64,000 bases of DNA from Bidens hawaiensis (GCA_021521415.1 JAIQDT010001113.1:496001-560000), one strand, 5' to 3'; numbered from the stretch's first letter, positions 34,710 to 49,123 are shown. The notes: generated by a model not told the origin, from the letters alone. Numbers and translations are program-made.

Positions 34710-37700
34710 AAATAAACTTGAAAAGTTACGCAAACTCAACGACAGAAACTGACCGAACTCGCGCAAACTCAACGACTCAGCACAATGGACCGTCAATGCT
34801 CGGGTTTGATAAATACTCACGAATTCGTGTCGACTTAATCTACAATGTTTAGGTTTAACCAACGCTCCTAAAAGGGTTAAATGTGTATAAATTTGAAGTC
34901 TTAATTTCAACATTTGGTTAAAAAAAGGCTTATATACTTTTAAGAGTTAATATTTGCATTTTATATCTTGAATCCGTATGTTCATGTCCGTTGCATATCA
35001 TGTATTCATAGAACCGTCCATTAAATTCACAAAAAATAAATCGTAAATAAACTAAAAAAGTTACGGTATTGTATGGCAAGTCTTTGATCGGGAACCATTT
35101 AGTTCTGGTTTTTTTTTTCCTTTTTTGGTTTTGGTGTAGTTCTTGTACCGTAACGACTAAAGAGCATGACAGAAACCGACCGAATTCGAGCAAACTCAAC
35201 GACTCAACACAATGGACCGTCAACGCTCGGGTTTGATAAATACCCACGAATTCGTGTCGACTTAATCTACAAAGTTTGGGTTTAACCAACGCTCCTAAAA
35301 GGGTTAAATGTGTATAAATTTGAAGTCTTAATTTCAACATTTGGTTAAAAAAAAGGCTTATATACTTTTAAGAGTTAATATTTGCATTTTATATCTTGAA
35401 TCCGTATGTTCATGTCCGTTCCATATCATGTATTCCTAGAACCGTCCTTTAAATTCACAAAAAATAAATCGTAAATAAACTTAAAAAGTTACGCAAACTC
35501 AACGACAGAAACCGACCGAATTCGCGCAAACTCAACGACTCAACACAATGGACCGTCAACGCTCGGGTTTGATAAATACTCACGAATTCGTGTCGACTTA
35601 ATCTACAATGTTTGGGTTTAACCAACGCTCCTATAAGGGTTAAATGTATATAAATTTGAAGTCTTAATTTCAAAATTTGATTAAAAAAAAGGCTTATATA
35701 CTTTTAAGATTTAATATTTGCATTTTACATCTTGAATCCGTAAGTTCATGTCCGTTCCATATCATGTATTCATAGAACCGTCCATTAAATTCACAAAAAA
35801 TAAATCATAAATAAACTGAAAAAGTTACGGTATTGGATGGCAAGTCTTTGATCGGGAACCATTTTGTTCTGGTATTTTCCTTCTTTTGTTTTGGTGTAGT
35901 TCTTGTACCGTAACGACTAAAGAGCACGACAGAAACCGACCGAATTCGAGCAAACTCAACGACTCAAAACAATGGACCGTCAACGCTCGGGTTTGATAAA
36001 TACCCACGAATTCGTGTCGACTTAATCTACAATGTTTGGGTTTAACCAACGCTCCTAAAAGGGTTAAATGTGTATAAATTTGAAGTCTTAATTTCAACAT
36101 TTGGTTAAAAAAAAGGCTTATATACTTTTAAGAGTTAATATTTGCATTTTATATCTTGAATCCGTATGTTCATGTCCGTTCCATATCATGTATTCCTAGA
36201 ACCGTCCTTTAAATTCGCAAAACATAAATCGTAAATAAACTGAAAAAGTTACGCAAACTCAACGACAGAAACCGACCGAATTCGCGCAAACTCAACGACT
36301 CAACACAATGGACCGTCAACGCTCGGGTTTGATAAATACTCACGAATTCGTGTCGACTTAATCTACAATGTTTGGGTTTAACCAACGCTCCTAAAAGTGT
36401 AAAATGTATATAAACTTGAAGTCTTAATTTCAAAATTTGATTACAAAAAAAGGCTTATATACTTTTAAGAGTTAATATTTGCGTTTTATATCTTGAATAC
36501 GTATGTTCATGTCCGTTTCATATCATGTATTCCCAGAACCGTCCATTAAATTCACAAAAAATAAATCTTAAATGAACTGAAAAAGTTACGGTATTGTAAG
36601 GCAAGCCTTTGATCGGGAACCATTTTGTTCTGGTTTTTTTTCCTTTTTTCGTTTTGGTGTAGTTATGGTACCGTAACGACTAAAGAGCATGACAGAAACC
36701 AACCGAATTCGCGCAAACTCAACGACTCAGCACAATGGACCGTCAACGCTCGGGTTTGATAAATACCCACAAATTCGTGTCGACTTTATCTACAATGTTT
36801 GGGTTTAACCAACGCTCCTAAAAGGTTAAATGTGTAAAAATTTGAAGTCTTAACTTCCACATTTGATTAAAAAAAGGCTTTTATAATTTTAAGAGTTAAT
36901 ATTTGCATTTTATATCTTGAATCCGTAGGTTCATGTCCGTTCCATATCATGTATTCCTAGAACCGTCCATTATATTCACAAAAAATAAATCGTAAATAAA
37001 CTGAAAAAGATACAGTATTGTAAGGCAAGTCTTTGATCGGGAACCATTTTATTCTGGTTGTTTTTCCTTTTTTTGTTTTGGAGTAGTTCTGGTACCGTAA
37101 CGACTAAAGAGCATGACAGAAACCGACCGAATTCGCGCAAACTCAACGACTCAAAACAATGGACCGTCTACGCTCGGGTTTGATAAATACTCACGAATTC
37201 GTGTCGACTTAATCTATAATGTTTGGGTTTAACCAACGCTCCTATAAGGGTTAAATGTATATAAATTTGATGTCTTAATTTCAAATTTGAATAAAAAAAA
37301 AGGCTTATATACTTTTATGAGTTAATATTTGCATTTTATATCTTGAATCCGTATGTTCATGTCCGTTCCATATCATGTATTCCCAGAACCGTCCTTTAAA
37401 TTCACAAAAAATAAATCGTAAATAAACTAAAAAAGTTACGGTATTGTAAGGCAATCCTTTGATCGGGAACCATTTTGTTCTAGTGTTTTTCCCTTTTTTT
37501 TGTTTTGGCATAGTTCTTGTATCGTAAGGACTAAAGAGCATGACAGAAACCGACCGAATTCGCGTAAACTCAATGACTCAACACAATGGACCGTCAACGC
37601 TCGGGTTTGATAAATACCCACGAATTCATGTCGACTTAATCTACAATGTTTGGGTTTAACCAACTCTCCTAAAAGGGTTAAATGTGTATAAATTTGAAGT

Positions 37701-39500
37701 CTTAATTTCAAAATTTGTTTAAAAAAGGTTTATATACTTTTAAGAGTTAATATTTTCATTTTATATCTTGAATCTGTATGTTCATGTCCGTTCCATATCA
37801 TGTATTCCTAGAACCGTCCCTTAAATTCACAAAAAATAAATCATAAATAAACCGAAAAAGTTACGGTATTTTAAGGCAAGTCTTTGATCGGGAACCATTT
37901 TGTTCTGTTTTTTTTTCCTTTTTTTGTTTTGGTGTAGTTCTGGTACCGTAACGAGTAAAGAGCATGACAGAAACCGAACGAATTCGCGCAAACTCAACGA
38001 CTCAACACATTGGACCGTCAACGCTCGGGTTTGATAAATACCCACGAATTCATGTCGACTTAATCTACAATGTTTGGGTTTAACCAACTCTCCTAAAATG
38101 GTTAAATGTGTATAAATTTGAAGTCTTAATTTCAACATTTGATTGAAAAAAGGCTTTTATACTTTTAAGAGTTAGTATTTGCATTTTATATCTTGAATCC
38201 GTATGTTCATGTCTGTACCATATCATGTATTCCTAGAACCGTTCATTAAATTCACAAAAATTAAATCGTAAATAAACTAAAAAAGTTACGGTATTGTAAG
38301 GCAAGTCTTTGATCGGGAACCATTTTGTTCTTGTTTTTTTTCCTTTTTTTGTTTTTGAGTAGTTCTGGTACCGTAACTCTAAAGAGCATGACAGAAACCG
38401 ACCGAATTCGTGCAAACTCAACGACTCAACACAATGGACCGTCAACGCTCGGGTTTGATAAATACCCACGAATTCGTGTCGACTTAATCTACAATGTTTG
38501 GGTTTAACCAACGCTCCAATAAGGGTTAAATGTATATAAATTTGAAGTCTTAATTTCAACATTTGATTAAAAAAAAGACTTATATACTTTTAAGAGTTAA
38601 TATTTGCATTTTATATCTTGAATCCGTATGTTCATGTCCGTTCCATATCATGTATTCCTAGAACCGTCCTTTAAATTCAAAAAAAATAAATCGTAAATAA
38701 ACTTAAAAAGTTACGCAAACTCAACGACAGAAACCGACCGAATTCGCGCAAACTCAACGACTCAACACAATGGACCGTCAACGCTCGGGTTTGATAAATA
38801 CTCACGAATTCGTGTCGACTTAATCTACAATGTTTGGGTTTAACCAACGCTCCTATAAGGGTTAAATGTATATAAATTTGAAGTCTTAATTTCAAAATTT
38901 GATTAAAAAAAAGGCTTATATACTTTTAAGATTTAATATTTGCATTTTACATCTTGAATCCGTAAGTTCATGTCCGTTCCATATCATGTATTCATAGAAC
39001 CGTCCATTAAATTCACAAAAAATAAATCATAAATAAATTGAAAAAGTTACGGTATTGGATGGCAAGTCTTTGATCGGGAACCATTTTGTTCTGGTTTTTT
39101 CCTTCTTTTGTTTTGGTGTAGTTCTTGTACCGTAACGACTAAAGAGCACGACAGAAACCGACCGAATTCGAGCAAACTCAACGACTCAAAACAATGGACC
39201 GTCAACGCTCGGGTTTGATAAATACCCTCGAATTCGTGTAGACTTAATCTACAATGTTTGGGTTTAACCAACGCTCCTAAAAGGGTTAAATGTGTATAAA
39301 TTTGAAGTCTTAATTTCAACATTTGGTTAAAAAAAAGGCTTATATACTTTTAGAGTTAATATTTGCATTTTATATCTTGAATCCGTATGTTCATGTCCGT
39401 TCCATATCATGTATTCCTAGAACCGTCCTTTAAATTCACAAAACATAAATCGTAAATAAACTGAAAACGTTACGCAAACTCAACGACAGAAACCGACCGA
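34710..39500. repeat. Shortened monomers lacking the T-rich/KpnI segment
   Basis: Five monomers, with junctions near 34727, 35489, 36250, 38710 and 39471, go straight from AAAAAGTTACG to CAAACTCAACGAC and then AGAAACCGACC. They lack roughly 90 bp that includes the T-rich tract and KpnI site. The inserted CAAACTCAACGAC is a copy of a string about 30 bp further on, as expected if replication switched template once and the product was then amplified. Confidence 0.85.
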
Positions 39501-41890
39501 ATTCGCGCAAACTCAACCACTCAACACAATGGACCGTCAACGCTCGGGTTTGATAAATACTCACGAATTCGTGTCGACTTAATCTACAATGTTTGGGTTT
39601 AACCAACGCTCCTAAAAGGGTAAAATGTATATAAACTTGAAGTCTTAATTTCAAAATTTGATTACAAAAAAAGGCTTATATACTTTTAAGAGTTAATATT
39701 TGCGTTTTATATCTTGAATACGTATGTTCATGTCCGTTTCATATCATGTATTCCCAGAACCGTCCATTAAATTCACAAAAAATAAATCTTAAATGAACTG
39801 AAAAAGTTACGGTATTGTAAGGCAAGCCTTTGATCGGGAACCATTTTGTTCTGGTTTTTTTTCCTTTTTTCGTTTTGGTGTAGTTATGGTACCGTAACGA
39901 CTAAAGAGCATGACAGAAACCAACCGAATTCACGCAAACTCAACGACTCAGCACAATGGACCGTCAACGCTCGGGTTTGATAAATACCCACAAATTCGTG
40001 TCGACTTTATCTACAATGTTTGGGTTTAACCAACGCTCCTAAAAGGTTAAATGTGTATAAATTTGAAGTCTTAATTTCCACATTTGATTAAAAAAAGGCT
40101 TTTATAATTTTAAGAGTTAATATTTGCATTTTATATCTTGAATCCGTAGGTTCATGTCCGTTCCATATCATGTATTCCTAGAACCGTCCATTATATTCAC
40201 AAAAAATAAATCGTAAATAAACTGAAAAAGATACAGTATTGTAAGGCAAGTCTTTGATCGGGACCCATTTTATTCTGGTTGTTTTTCCTTTTTTTGTTTT
40301 GGAGTAGTTCTGGTACCGTAACGACTAAAGAGCATGACAGAAACCGACCGAATTCGCGCAAACTCAACGACTCAAAACAATGGACCGTCTACGCTCGGGT
40401 TTGATAAATACTCACGAATTCGTGTCGACTTAATCTATAATGTTTGGGTTTAACCAACGCTCCTATAAGGGTTAAATGTATATAAATTTGATGTCTTAAT
40501 TTCAAATTTGAATAAAAAAAAGGCTTATATACTTTTAAGAGTTAATATTTGCATTTTATATCTTGAATCCGTATGTTCATGTCCGTTCCATATCATGTAT
40601 TCCCAGAACCGTCCTTTAAATTCACAAAAAATAAATCGTAAATAAACTAAAAAAGTTACGGTATTGTAAGGCAATCCTTTGATCGGGAACCATTTTGTTC
40701 TAGTGTTTTTCCCTTTTTTTTGTTTTGGCATAGTTCTTGTATCGTAAGGACTAAAGAGCATGACAGAAACCGACCGAATTCGCGTAAACTCAATGACTCA
40801 ACACAATGGACCGTCAACGCTCGGGTTTGATAAATACCCACGAATTCATGTCGACTTAATCTACAATGTTTGGGTTTAACCAACTCTCCTAAAAGGGTTA
40901 AATGTGTATAAATTTGAAGTCTTAATTTCAAAATTTGTTTAAAAAAGTTTTATATACTTTTAAGAGTTAATATTTGCATTTTATATCTTGAATCTGTATG
41001 TTCATGTCCGTTCCATATCATGTATTCCTAGAACCGTCCCTTAAATTCACAAAAAATAAATCATAAATAAACCGAAAAAGTTACGGTATTGTAAGGCAAG
41101 TCTTTGATCGGGAACCATTTTGTTCTGTTTTTTTTCCTTTTTTTGTTTTGGTGTAGTTCTGGTACCGTAACGAGTAAAGAGCATGACAGAAACCGAACGA
41201 ATTCGCGCAAACTCAACGACTCAACAAATTGGACCGTCAACGCTCGGGTTTGATAAATACCCACGAATTCGTGTCGACTTAATCTACAATGTTTGGGTTT
41301 AACCAACTCTCCTAAAAGGGTTAAATGTGTATAAATTTGAAGTCTTAATTTCAACATTTGATTAAAAAAAGGCTTTTATACTTTTAAGAGTTAGTATTTG
41401 CATTTTATATCTTGAATCCGTATGTTCATGTCTGTACCATATCATGTATTCCTAGAACCGTTCATTAAATTCACAAAAATTAAATCGTAAATAAACTAAA
41501 AAAGTTACGGTATTGTAAGACAAGTCTTTGATCGGGAACCATTTTGTTCTTGTTTTTTTTCCTTTTTTTGTTTTTGAGTAGTTCTGGTACCGTAACTCTA
41601 AAGAGCATGACAGAAACCGACCGAATTCGTGCAAACTCAACGACTCAACACAATGGACCGTCAACGCTCGGGTTTGATAAATACCCACGAATTCGTGTCG
41701 ACTTAATCTACAATGTTTGGGTTTAACCAACGCTCCAATAAGGGTTAAATGTATATAAATTTGAAGTCTTAATTTCAACATTTGATTAAAAAAAAGACTT
41801 ATATACTTTTAAGAGTTAATATTTGCATTTTATATCTTGAATCCGTATGTTCATGTCCGTTCCATATCATGTATTCCTAGAACCGTCCTT
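35455..41890. repeat. Higher-order repeat of about 3.22 kb, two copies
   Basis: Sequence from about 35455 to 38676 recurs from about 38677 to 41890 at a shift of 3219-3222 bp. Shared rare features include two short monomers per unit, the GGTATTGGATGGC variant (35831 and 39053), TTTTTCGTTTTGG (near 36646 and 39866), and the TTTTGGCATAGTTCTTGTATCG variant (near 37503 and 40723). The length equals about six full monomers plus two short ones. Confidence 0.88.
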
Positions 41891-42700
41891 TAAATTAACA
41901 AAAAATAAATCTTAAATAAACTGAAAAAGTTACGGTATTGTAAGGCAAGCCTTTGATCGTGAACCATTTTGTTCTGGTTTTCTTTCCTTTTTTTGTTTTG
42001 GTGTAGTTCTGGTACCGTAACGACTAAAGAGCATGACAGAAACCGACCGAATTCGCGCAAACTCAGCGACTCAACACAATGGACCGTCATCGCTCGGGTT
42101 TGATAAATACCAACGAATTCGTATCGACTTAATCTACAATGTTTGGGTTTAACCAACGCTCCAATAAGGGTTAAATGTATATAAATTTGAAGTCTTAATT
42201 TCAACATTTGATTAAAAAAAAGACTTATATACTTTTAAGAGTTAATATTTGCATTTTATATCTTGAATCCGTATGTTCATGTCCGTTCCATATCATGTAT
42301 TCCTAGGACCGTCCTTTAAATTAACAAAAAATAAATCGTAAATAAACTGAAAAAGTTACGGTATTGTAAGGCAAGCCTTTGATCGGGAACCATTTTGTTC
42401 TGGTTTTCTTTCCTTTTTTTGTTTTGGTGTAGTTCTGGTACCGTAACGACTAAAGAGCATGACAGAAACCGACCGAATTCGCGCAAACTCAGCGACTCAA
42501 CACAATGGACCGTCATCGCTCGGGTTTGATAAATACCAACGAATTCGTATCGACTTAATCTACAATGTTAGGGTTTAACCAACGCTCCTAAAAGGGTTAA
42601 ATGTGTATAAATTTGAAGTCTTAATTTCAACATTTGATTAAAAAAAAAGGCTTATATACTTTTAAGAGTTAATATATTCATTTTATATCTTGAATACGTA
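41820..42700. repeat. Near-identical monomer pair
   Basis: Two successive monomers share the rare TTCTTTCC interruption of the T tract (near 41979 and 42405), CTCAGCGACTC and ATACCAACG variants, at a spacing of 426 bp. This looks like a recent single-monomer duplication. Confidence 0.8.
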
Positions 42701-42781
42701 TGTTCATGTCCGTTCCATATCATGTATTCCTATAACCGTCCTTTAAATTCACAAAAAATAAATCGTAAATAAACTGAAAAA

Positions 42782-42952
42782 GTTACGGTATTGTAAGGAA
42801 AGCCTTTGATCGGGAACCATTTTGTTCTGGTTTTTTCCTCGTTTTGTTTTGGTGTAGTTATTGTACTGTTACGACTAAAGAGCATGACAGAAACCGACCG
42901 AATTCGCGCAAACTCAATGACTCAAAACAATGGACTTAAAAAGTTACTGTAT
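42782..42952. repeat. Truncated monomer of 171 bp
   Basis: The distance between successive GTTACGGTATTG/GTTACTGTATTG landmarks is only 171 bp. AATGGAC at about 42930 joins directly to TTAAAAAGTTACTG, which removes about 253 bp. This is the largest deletion seen in the array. Confidence 0.85.
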
Positions 42953-43335
42953 TGTAAGGCAAGCCTTTGATCAGGAACCATTTTGTTCTGGTTTTTTTCC
43001 TTTTTTTGTTTAGGTGTAGTTCTGGTACCGTAACAACTAAAGAGCAAGAGAGAAACCGACCGAATTCGCGCAAACTCATCGACTCAACATAATGGACCGT
43101 CAACGCTCGGGTTTGATAAATACCCACAAATTCGTGTTGACTTAATCTACAATGTTTGGGTTTAACCAACGCTCCTACAAGGGTTAGATGTATATAAATT
43201 TGAAGTCATAATTTGAACATTTGATTATAAAAAAAGGCTTATATACTTTTAAGAGTTAATATTTGCATTTTATATCTTGAATCCGTATGTTCATGTCCGT
43301 TCCATATCATGTATTCATAGAACCGTCCATTAAAT

Positions 43336-46300
43336 TCACGAAAAATAAATCGTAAATAAACTGAAAAAGTTACGGTATTGTAAGGCAAGCCTTTGATCGA
43401 GAACCATTTTGTTCAGGTTTCTTTTCCTTTTTTTGTTTTGGTGTAGTTTTGGTACCGTAACGACTAAAGAGCCTGACAGAAACCGACCGAATTCGCGCAA
43501 ACTCAACGACTCAACATAATGGACCTTCAACTCTCGGGTTTGATAAATACCCACAAATTCGTGTCGACTTAATCTACAATGTTTAGGTTTAACCAACCCT
43601 CCTAAAAGGGTAAAATGTGTATAAATTTGAAGTCTTAATTTCAACATTTGATTAAAAAAAGGCTTATATACTTTTAAGAGTTAGTATTTGCATTTTATAT
43701 CTTGAATCCGTATGTTCATGTCCGTTCCATATCATGTATTCCTAGAACCGTTCATTAAATTCACAAAAATTAAATCGTAAATAAACTAAAAAAGTTGCGG
43801 TATTGTAAGGCAAGTCTTTGATCGGGAACCTTTTTGTTCTTGTTTTTTTTCCTTTTTTTGTTTTTGAGTAGGTCTGGTACCGTAACTCTAAAGAGCATGA
43901 CAGAAACCGACAGAATTCGTGCAAACTCAATGACTCAACACAATGGACCGTCAACGCTCGGGTTTGATATATACTCACGGATTCGTGTCGACTTAATCTA
44001 CAATGTTTGGGTTTAACCAACGCTCCTATAGGGTTAAATGTATATAAATTTGAAGTCTTAATTTCAAAATTTTATTAAAAAAAAGGCTTATATACTTTTA
44101 AGAGTTAATATTAGCATTTTCTATCTTGAATCCGTATGTCTATGTCCGTTCCATATCATGTATTCCCAGAACCGTCCTTTAAATTCACAAAAAATAAATC
44201 ATAAATAAACGGAAAAAGTTACGGTATTGTAAGGCAAGTCTTTGATTGGGAACCATTTTGTTCTGGTTTTTTTTTCCTTTTTTTGTTTTGGTGTAGTTCT
44301 GGTACCGTAACGAGTAAAGAGTATGACAGAAACCGACCGAATTCGCGCAAACTCAACGACTCAACAAAATGGACCGTCAACGCTCGGGTTTGATAAATAC
44401 TCACGAATTCGTGTTGACTTAATCTACAATGTTTCGTTTTAACCAACGCTCCTAAAAGAGTTAAATGTATATAAATTTGAAGTCTTAATTTCAAATTTTG
44501 ATTACAAAAAAAGGCTTATATACTTTTAAGAGTAAATATTTGCATTTTATATCTTGAATACGTATGTTCATGTCCATTCCATATCATGTATTCCCAGAAC
44601 CGTCCCTTAAAATCACAAAAAATAAATTGTAAATAAACTGAAAAAGTTACGGTATTGTAAGGCAAGCCATTGATCGGGAACCATTTTGTTCTGGTTTTTT
44701 TTCCTTTTTTTGTTTTGGTGTAGTTTTGGTACCGTAACGACTAAAGAGCATGACAGAAACCGACCGAATTCGCGCAAACTCAACGACTCAACACAATGGA
44801 CCTTCAACGCTCGGGTTTGATAAATACCCACAAATTCGTGTCGACTTAATCTACAATGTTTAGGTTTAACCAACCTCCTAAAAGGGTAAAATGTGTATAA
44901 ATTTGAAGTCTTAATTTCAACATTTGATTAAAAAAAGGCTTATATACTTTTAAGAGTTAGTATTTGCATTTTATATCTTGAATCCGTATGTTCATGTCCG
45001 TTCCATATCATGTATTCCTAGAACCGTTCATTAAATTCACAAAAATTAAATCGTAAATAAACTAAAAAAGTTGCGGTATTGTAAGGCAAGTCTTTGATCG
45101 GGAACCTTTTTGTTCTTGTTTTTTTTCCTTTTTTTGTTTTTGAGTAGGTCTGGTACCGTAACTCTAAAGAGCATGACAGAAACCGACAGAATTCGTGCAA
45201 ACTCAATGACTCAACACAATGGACCGTCAACGCTCGGGTTTGATATATACTCACGGATTCGTGTCGACTTAATCTACAATGTTTGGGTTTAACCAACGCT
45301 CCTATAAGGGTTAAATGTATATAAATTTGAAGTCTTAATTTCAAAATTTTATTAAAAAAAAGGCTTATATACTTTTAAGAGTTAATATTAGCATTTTCTA
45401 TCTTGAATCCGTATGTCTATGTCCGTTCCATATCATGTATTCCCAGAACCGTCCTTTAAATTCACAAAAAATAAATCATAAATAAACGGAAAAAGTTACG
45501 GTATTGTAAGGCAAGTCTTTGATTGGGAACCATTTTGTTCTGGTTTTTTTTTCCTTTTTTTGTTTTGGTGTAGTTCTGGTACCGTAACGAGTAAAGAGTA
45601 TGACAGAAACCGACCGAATTCGCGCAAACTCAACGACTCAATAAAATGGACCGTCAACGCTCGGGTTTGATAAATACTCACGAATTCGTGTTGACTTAAT
45701 CTACAATGTTTCGTTTTAACCAACGCTCCTAAAAGAGTTAAATGTATATAAATTTGAAGTCTTAATTTCAAATTTTGATTACAAAAAAAGGCTTATATAC
45801 TTTTAAGAGTAAATATTTGCATTTTATATCTTGAATACGTATGTTCATGTCCATTCCATATCATGTATTCCCAGAACCGTCCCTTAAAATCACAAAAAAT
45901 AAATCGTAAATAAACTGAAAAAGTTACGGTATTGTAAGGCAAGCCATTGATCGGGAACCATTTTGTTCTGGTTTTTTTTCCTTTTTTTGTTTTGGTGTAG
46001 TTTTGGTACCGTAACGACTAAAGAGCATGACAGAAACCGACCGAATTCGCGCAAACTCAACGACTCAACACAATGGACCTTCAACGCTGGGGTTTGATAA
46101 ATACCCACAAATTCGTGTCGACTTAATCTACAATGTTTAGGTTTAACCAACCTCCTAAAAGGGTAAAATGTGTATAAATTTGAAGTCTTAATTTCAACAT
46201 TTGATTAAAAAAAGGCTTATATACTTTTAAGAGTTAGTATTTGCATTTTATATCTTGAATCTGTATGTTCATGTCCGTTTCATATCATATATTCCTAGAA

Positions 46301-48760
46301 CCGTTCATTAAATTCACAAAAATTAAATCGTAAATAAACTAAAAAAGTTGCGGTATTGTAAGGCAAGTCTTTGATCGGGAACCATTTTGTTCTTGTTTTT
46401 TTTCCTTTTTTTGTTTTTGAGTAGTTCTGGTACCGTAACTCTAAAGAGCATGACAGAAACCGACAGAATTCGTGCAAACTCAATGACTCAACACAATGGA
46501 CCGTCAACGCTCGGGTTTGATATATACTCACGAATTCGTGTCGACTTAATCTACAATGTTTGGGTTTAACCAACTCTCCTATAAGGGCTAAATGTATATA
46601 AATTTGAGGTCTTAATTTCAAAATTTTATTAAAAAAAAGGCTTATATACTTTTAAGAGTTAATATTTGCATTTTATATCTTGAATCCGTATGTCTATGTC
46701 CGTTCCATATCATGTATTCCCAGAACCGTCCTTTAAATTCACAAAACAAAAATCATAAATAAACGGAAAAAGTTACGGTATTGTAAGGCAAGTCTTTGAT
46801 TGGGAACCATTTTGTTCTGTTTTTTTTTTCCTTTTTTTGTTTTGGTGTAGTTCTGCTATCGTAACGAGTAAAGAGCATGACAGAAACCGACCGAATTCGC
46901 GTAAACTCAACGACTCAACACAATGGACCGTCAACGCTCGGGTTTGATAAATACTCACGAATTCGTGTCGACTTAATCTACAATGTTTGGGTTTAACTAA
47001 CGCTCCTAAAAGAGTTAAATGTATATAAATTTGAAGTCTTAATTTCAAATTTTGATTACAAAAAAAGGCTTATATACTTTTAAGAGTTAATATTTGCATT
47101 TTATATCTTGAATACGTATGTTCATGTCCGTTCCATATCATGTATTCCCAGAACCGTCCCTTAAAATCACAAAAAATAAATCGTAAATAAACTGAAAAAG
47201 TTACGGTATTGTAAGGCAAGCCTTTGATCGGGAACCATTTTGTTCTGGTTTTTTTTCCTTTTTTTGTTTTGGTGTAGTTTTGTTACCGTAACGACTAAAG
47301 AGCATGACGGAAACCGACCGAATTCGCGCAAACTCAACGACTCAACACAATGGACCTTCAACGCTCGGGTTTGATAAATACCCACAAATTCGTGTCGACT
47401 TAATCTACAATGTTTAGGTTTAACCAACCCTCCTCAAAGGGTAAAATGTGTATAAATTTGAAGTCTTAATTTCAACATTTGATTAAAAAAAGGCTTATAT
47501 ACTTTTAAGAGTTATTATTTGCATTTTATATCTTGAATCCGTATGTCTATGTCCGTTCCATATCATGTATTCCCAGAACCATCCTTTAAATTCACAAAAA
47601 ATAAATCATAAATAAACCGAAAAAGTTACGGTATTGTAAGGCAAGTCTTTGATTGGGAACCATTTTGTTCTTGTTTTTTTTTCCTTTTTTTGTTTTGGTG
47701 TAGTTCTGGTACCGTAACGAGTAAAGAGCATGACAGAAACCGACCGAATTCGCGCAAATTCAACGACTCAACACAATGGACCGTCAACGCTCTGGTTTGA
47801 TAAATACTCACGAATTCGTGTCGACTTAATCTACAATGTTTGGGTTTAACCAACGCTCCTAAAAGGGTTAAATGTATATAAATTTGAAGTCTTAATTTCA
47901 AATTTTGATTACAAAAAAAGGCTTATGTACTTTTAAGAGTTAATATTTGCATTTTATATCTTGAATACGTATGTTCATGTCCGTTCCATATCATGTATTC
48001 ACAGAACCGTCCCTTAAAATCACAAAAAATAAATCGTAAATAAACTGAAAAAGTTACGGTATTGTAAGGCAAGCCTTTGATCGGGAACCATTTTGTTCTG
48101 GTTTTTTTTCCTTTTTTTGTTTTGGTGTAGTTTTGGTACCGTAACGACTAAAGAGCATGACAGAAACCGACCGAATTCACGCAAACTCAACGACTCAACA
48201 CAATGGACCTTCAACGCTCGGGTTTGATAAATACCCACAAATTGGTGTCGACTTAATCTACAATGTTTAGGTTTAACCAACCCTCCTAAAAAGGTAAAAT
48301 GTGTATAAATTTGAAGTCTTAATTTCAACATTTGATTAAAAAAAAGGCTTATATACTTTTAAGAGTTAATATTTGCATTTTATACCTTGAATCCGTATGT
48401 TCATGTCCGTTCCATATCATGTATTCCTAGAACCGTTCATTAAATTCACAAAAATTAAATCGTAAATAAACTAAAAAAGTTACGGTATTGTAAGGCAAGT
48501 CTTTGATCGGGAACCATTTTGTTCTTGTTTTTTTTCCTTTTTTTTGTTTTTGAGTAGTTCTGGTACCGTAACTCTAAAGAGCATGACAGAAACCGACCGA
48601 ATTCGTGCAAACTCAATGACTCAACACAATGGACCGTCAACGCTCGGGTTTGATATATACTCACGAATTCGTGTCGACTTAATCTACAATGTTTGGGTTT
48701 AACCAACGCTCCTATAAGGGTTAAATGTATATAAATTTGAAGTCTTAATTTCAAAATTTT
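43336..48760. repeat. Higher-order repeat: three-monomer unit of 1277 bp, about three copies
   Basis: Diagnostic monomers recur at 1276-1277 bp. The GTAACTCTAAAGAGC variant is near 43890, 45166 and 46436. The GATTGGGAACC variant is near 44245, 45522 and 46799. The GGACCTTCAACGC form is near 44801, 46077 and 47353. At the right end two monomers repeat at a shift of 853 bp, so the last unit is incomplete. Confidence 0.87.
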
Positions 48761-49118
48761 ATTAAAAAAAAAGGCTTATATACTTTTAATAGTTAATATT
48801 GGCATTTTATATCTTGAATCCGTATGTTAATGTCCGTTCCATATCATGTATTCATAGAACAGTCCATTAAATTCACAAAAAATAAATCCTAAATAAACTG
48901 AAAAAGTAACGGTATTGTAAGGCAAGTCTTTGATCGGGAACCATTTTGTTATGGTGTTTTTCCCTTTTTTTGTTTTGGTGTAGTTATGGTACCGTAACGA
49001 CTAAAGAGCATGACAAAAACCAACCGAATTCGCGCAAACTCAACGACTCAACACGATGGACCGTCAACGCTCGGGTTTGATAAATACCCACGAATTCGTG
49101 TCGACTTAGTCTACAATG

Positions 49119-49123
49119 TTTGG
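49119..49123. repeat. Target site duplication, left copy, element 2 (TTTGG)
   Basis: TTTGG lies just before the LTR end at 49124 and is repeated at 61503-61507. Satellite sequence reads ACAATG before it and GTTTTTAACC after the second copy, in register. Confidence 0.95.

Larger units (their letters stand above)
34395..49123. repeat. Satellite array between the two elements
   Basis: About 35 monomers of the same satellite in the same orientation as the left block, mostly in the TAGTTCTGG or TAGTTATGG form. Some monomers are shortened. Two higher-order patterns are listed separately. No other sequence is inserted. Confidence 0.97.

Noticed and set aside
42560..42580. Telomere-like TTAGGGTTTA in some satellite monomers
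   Set aside because: Only one unit, created by a single substitution of the common TTTGGGTTTAA; there is no tandem telomere array.
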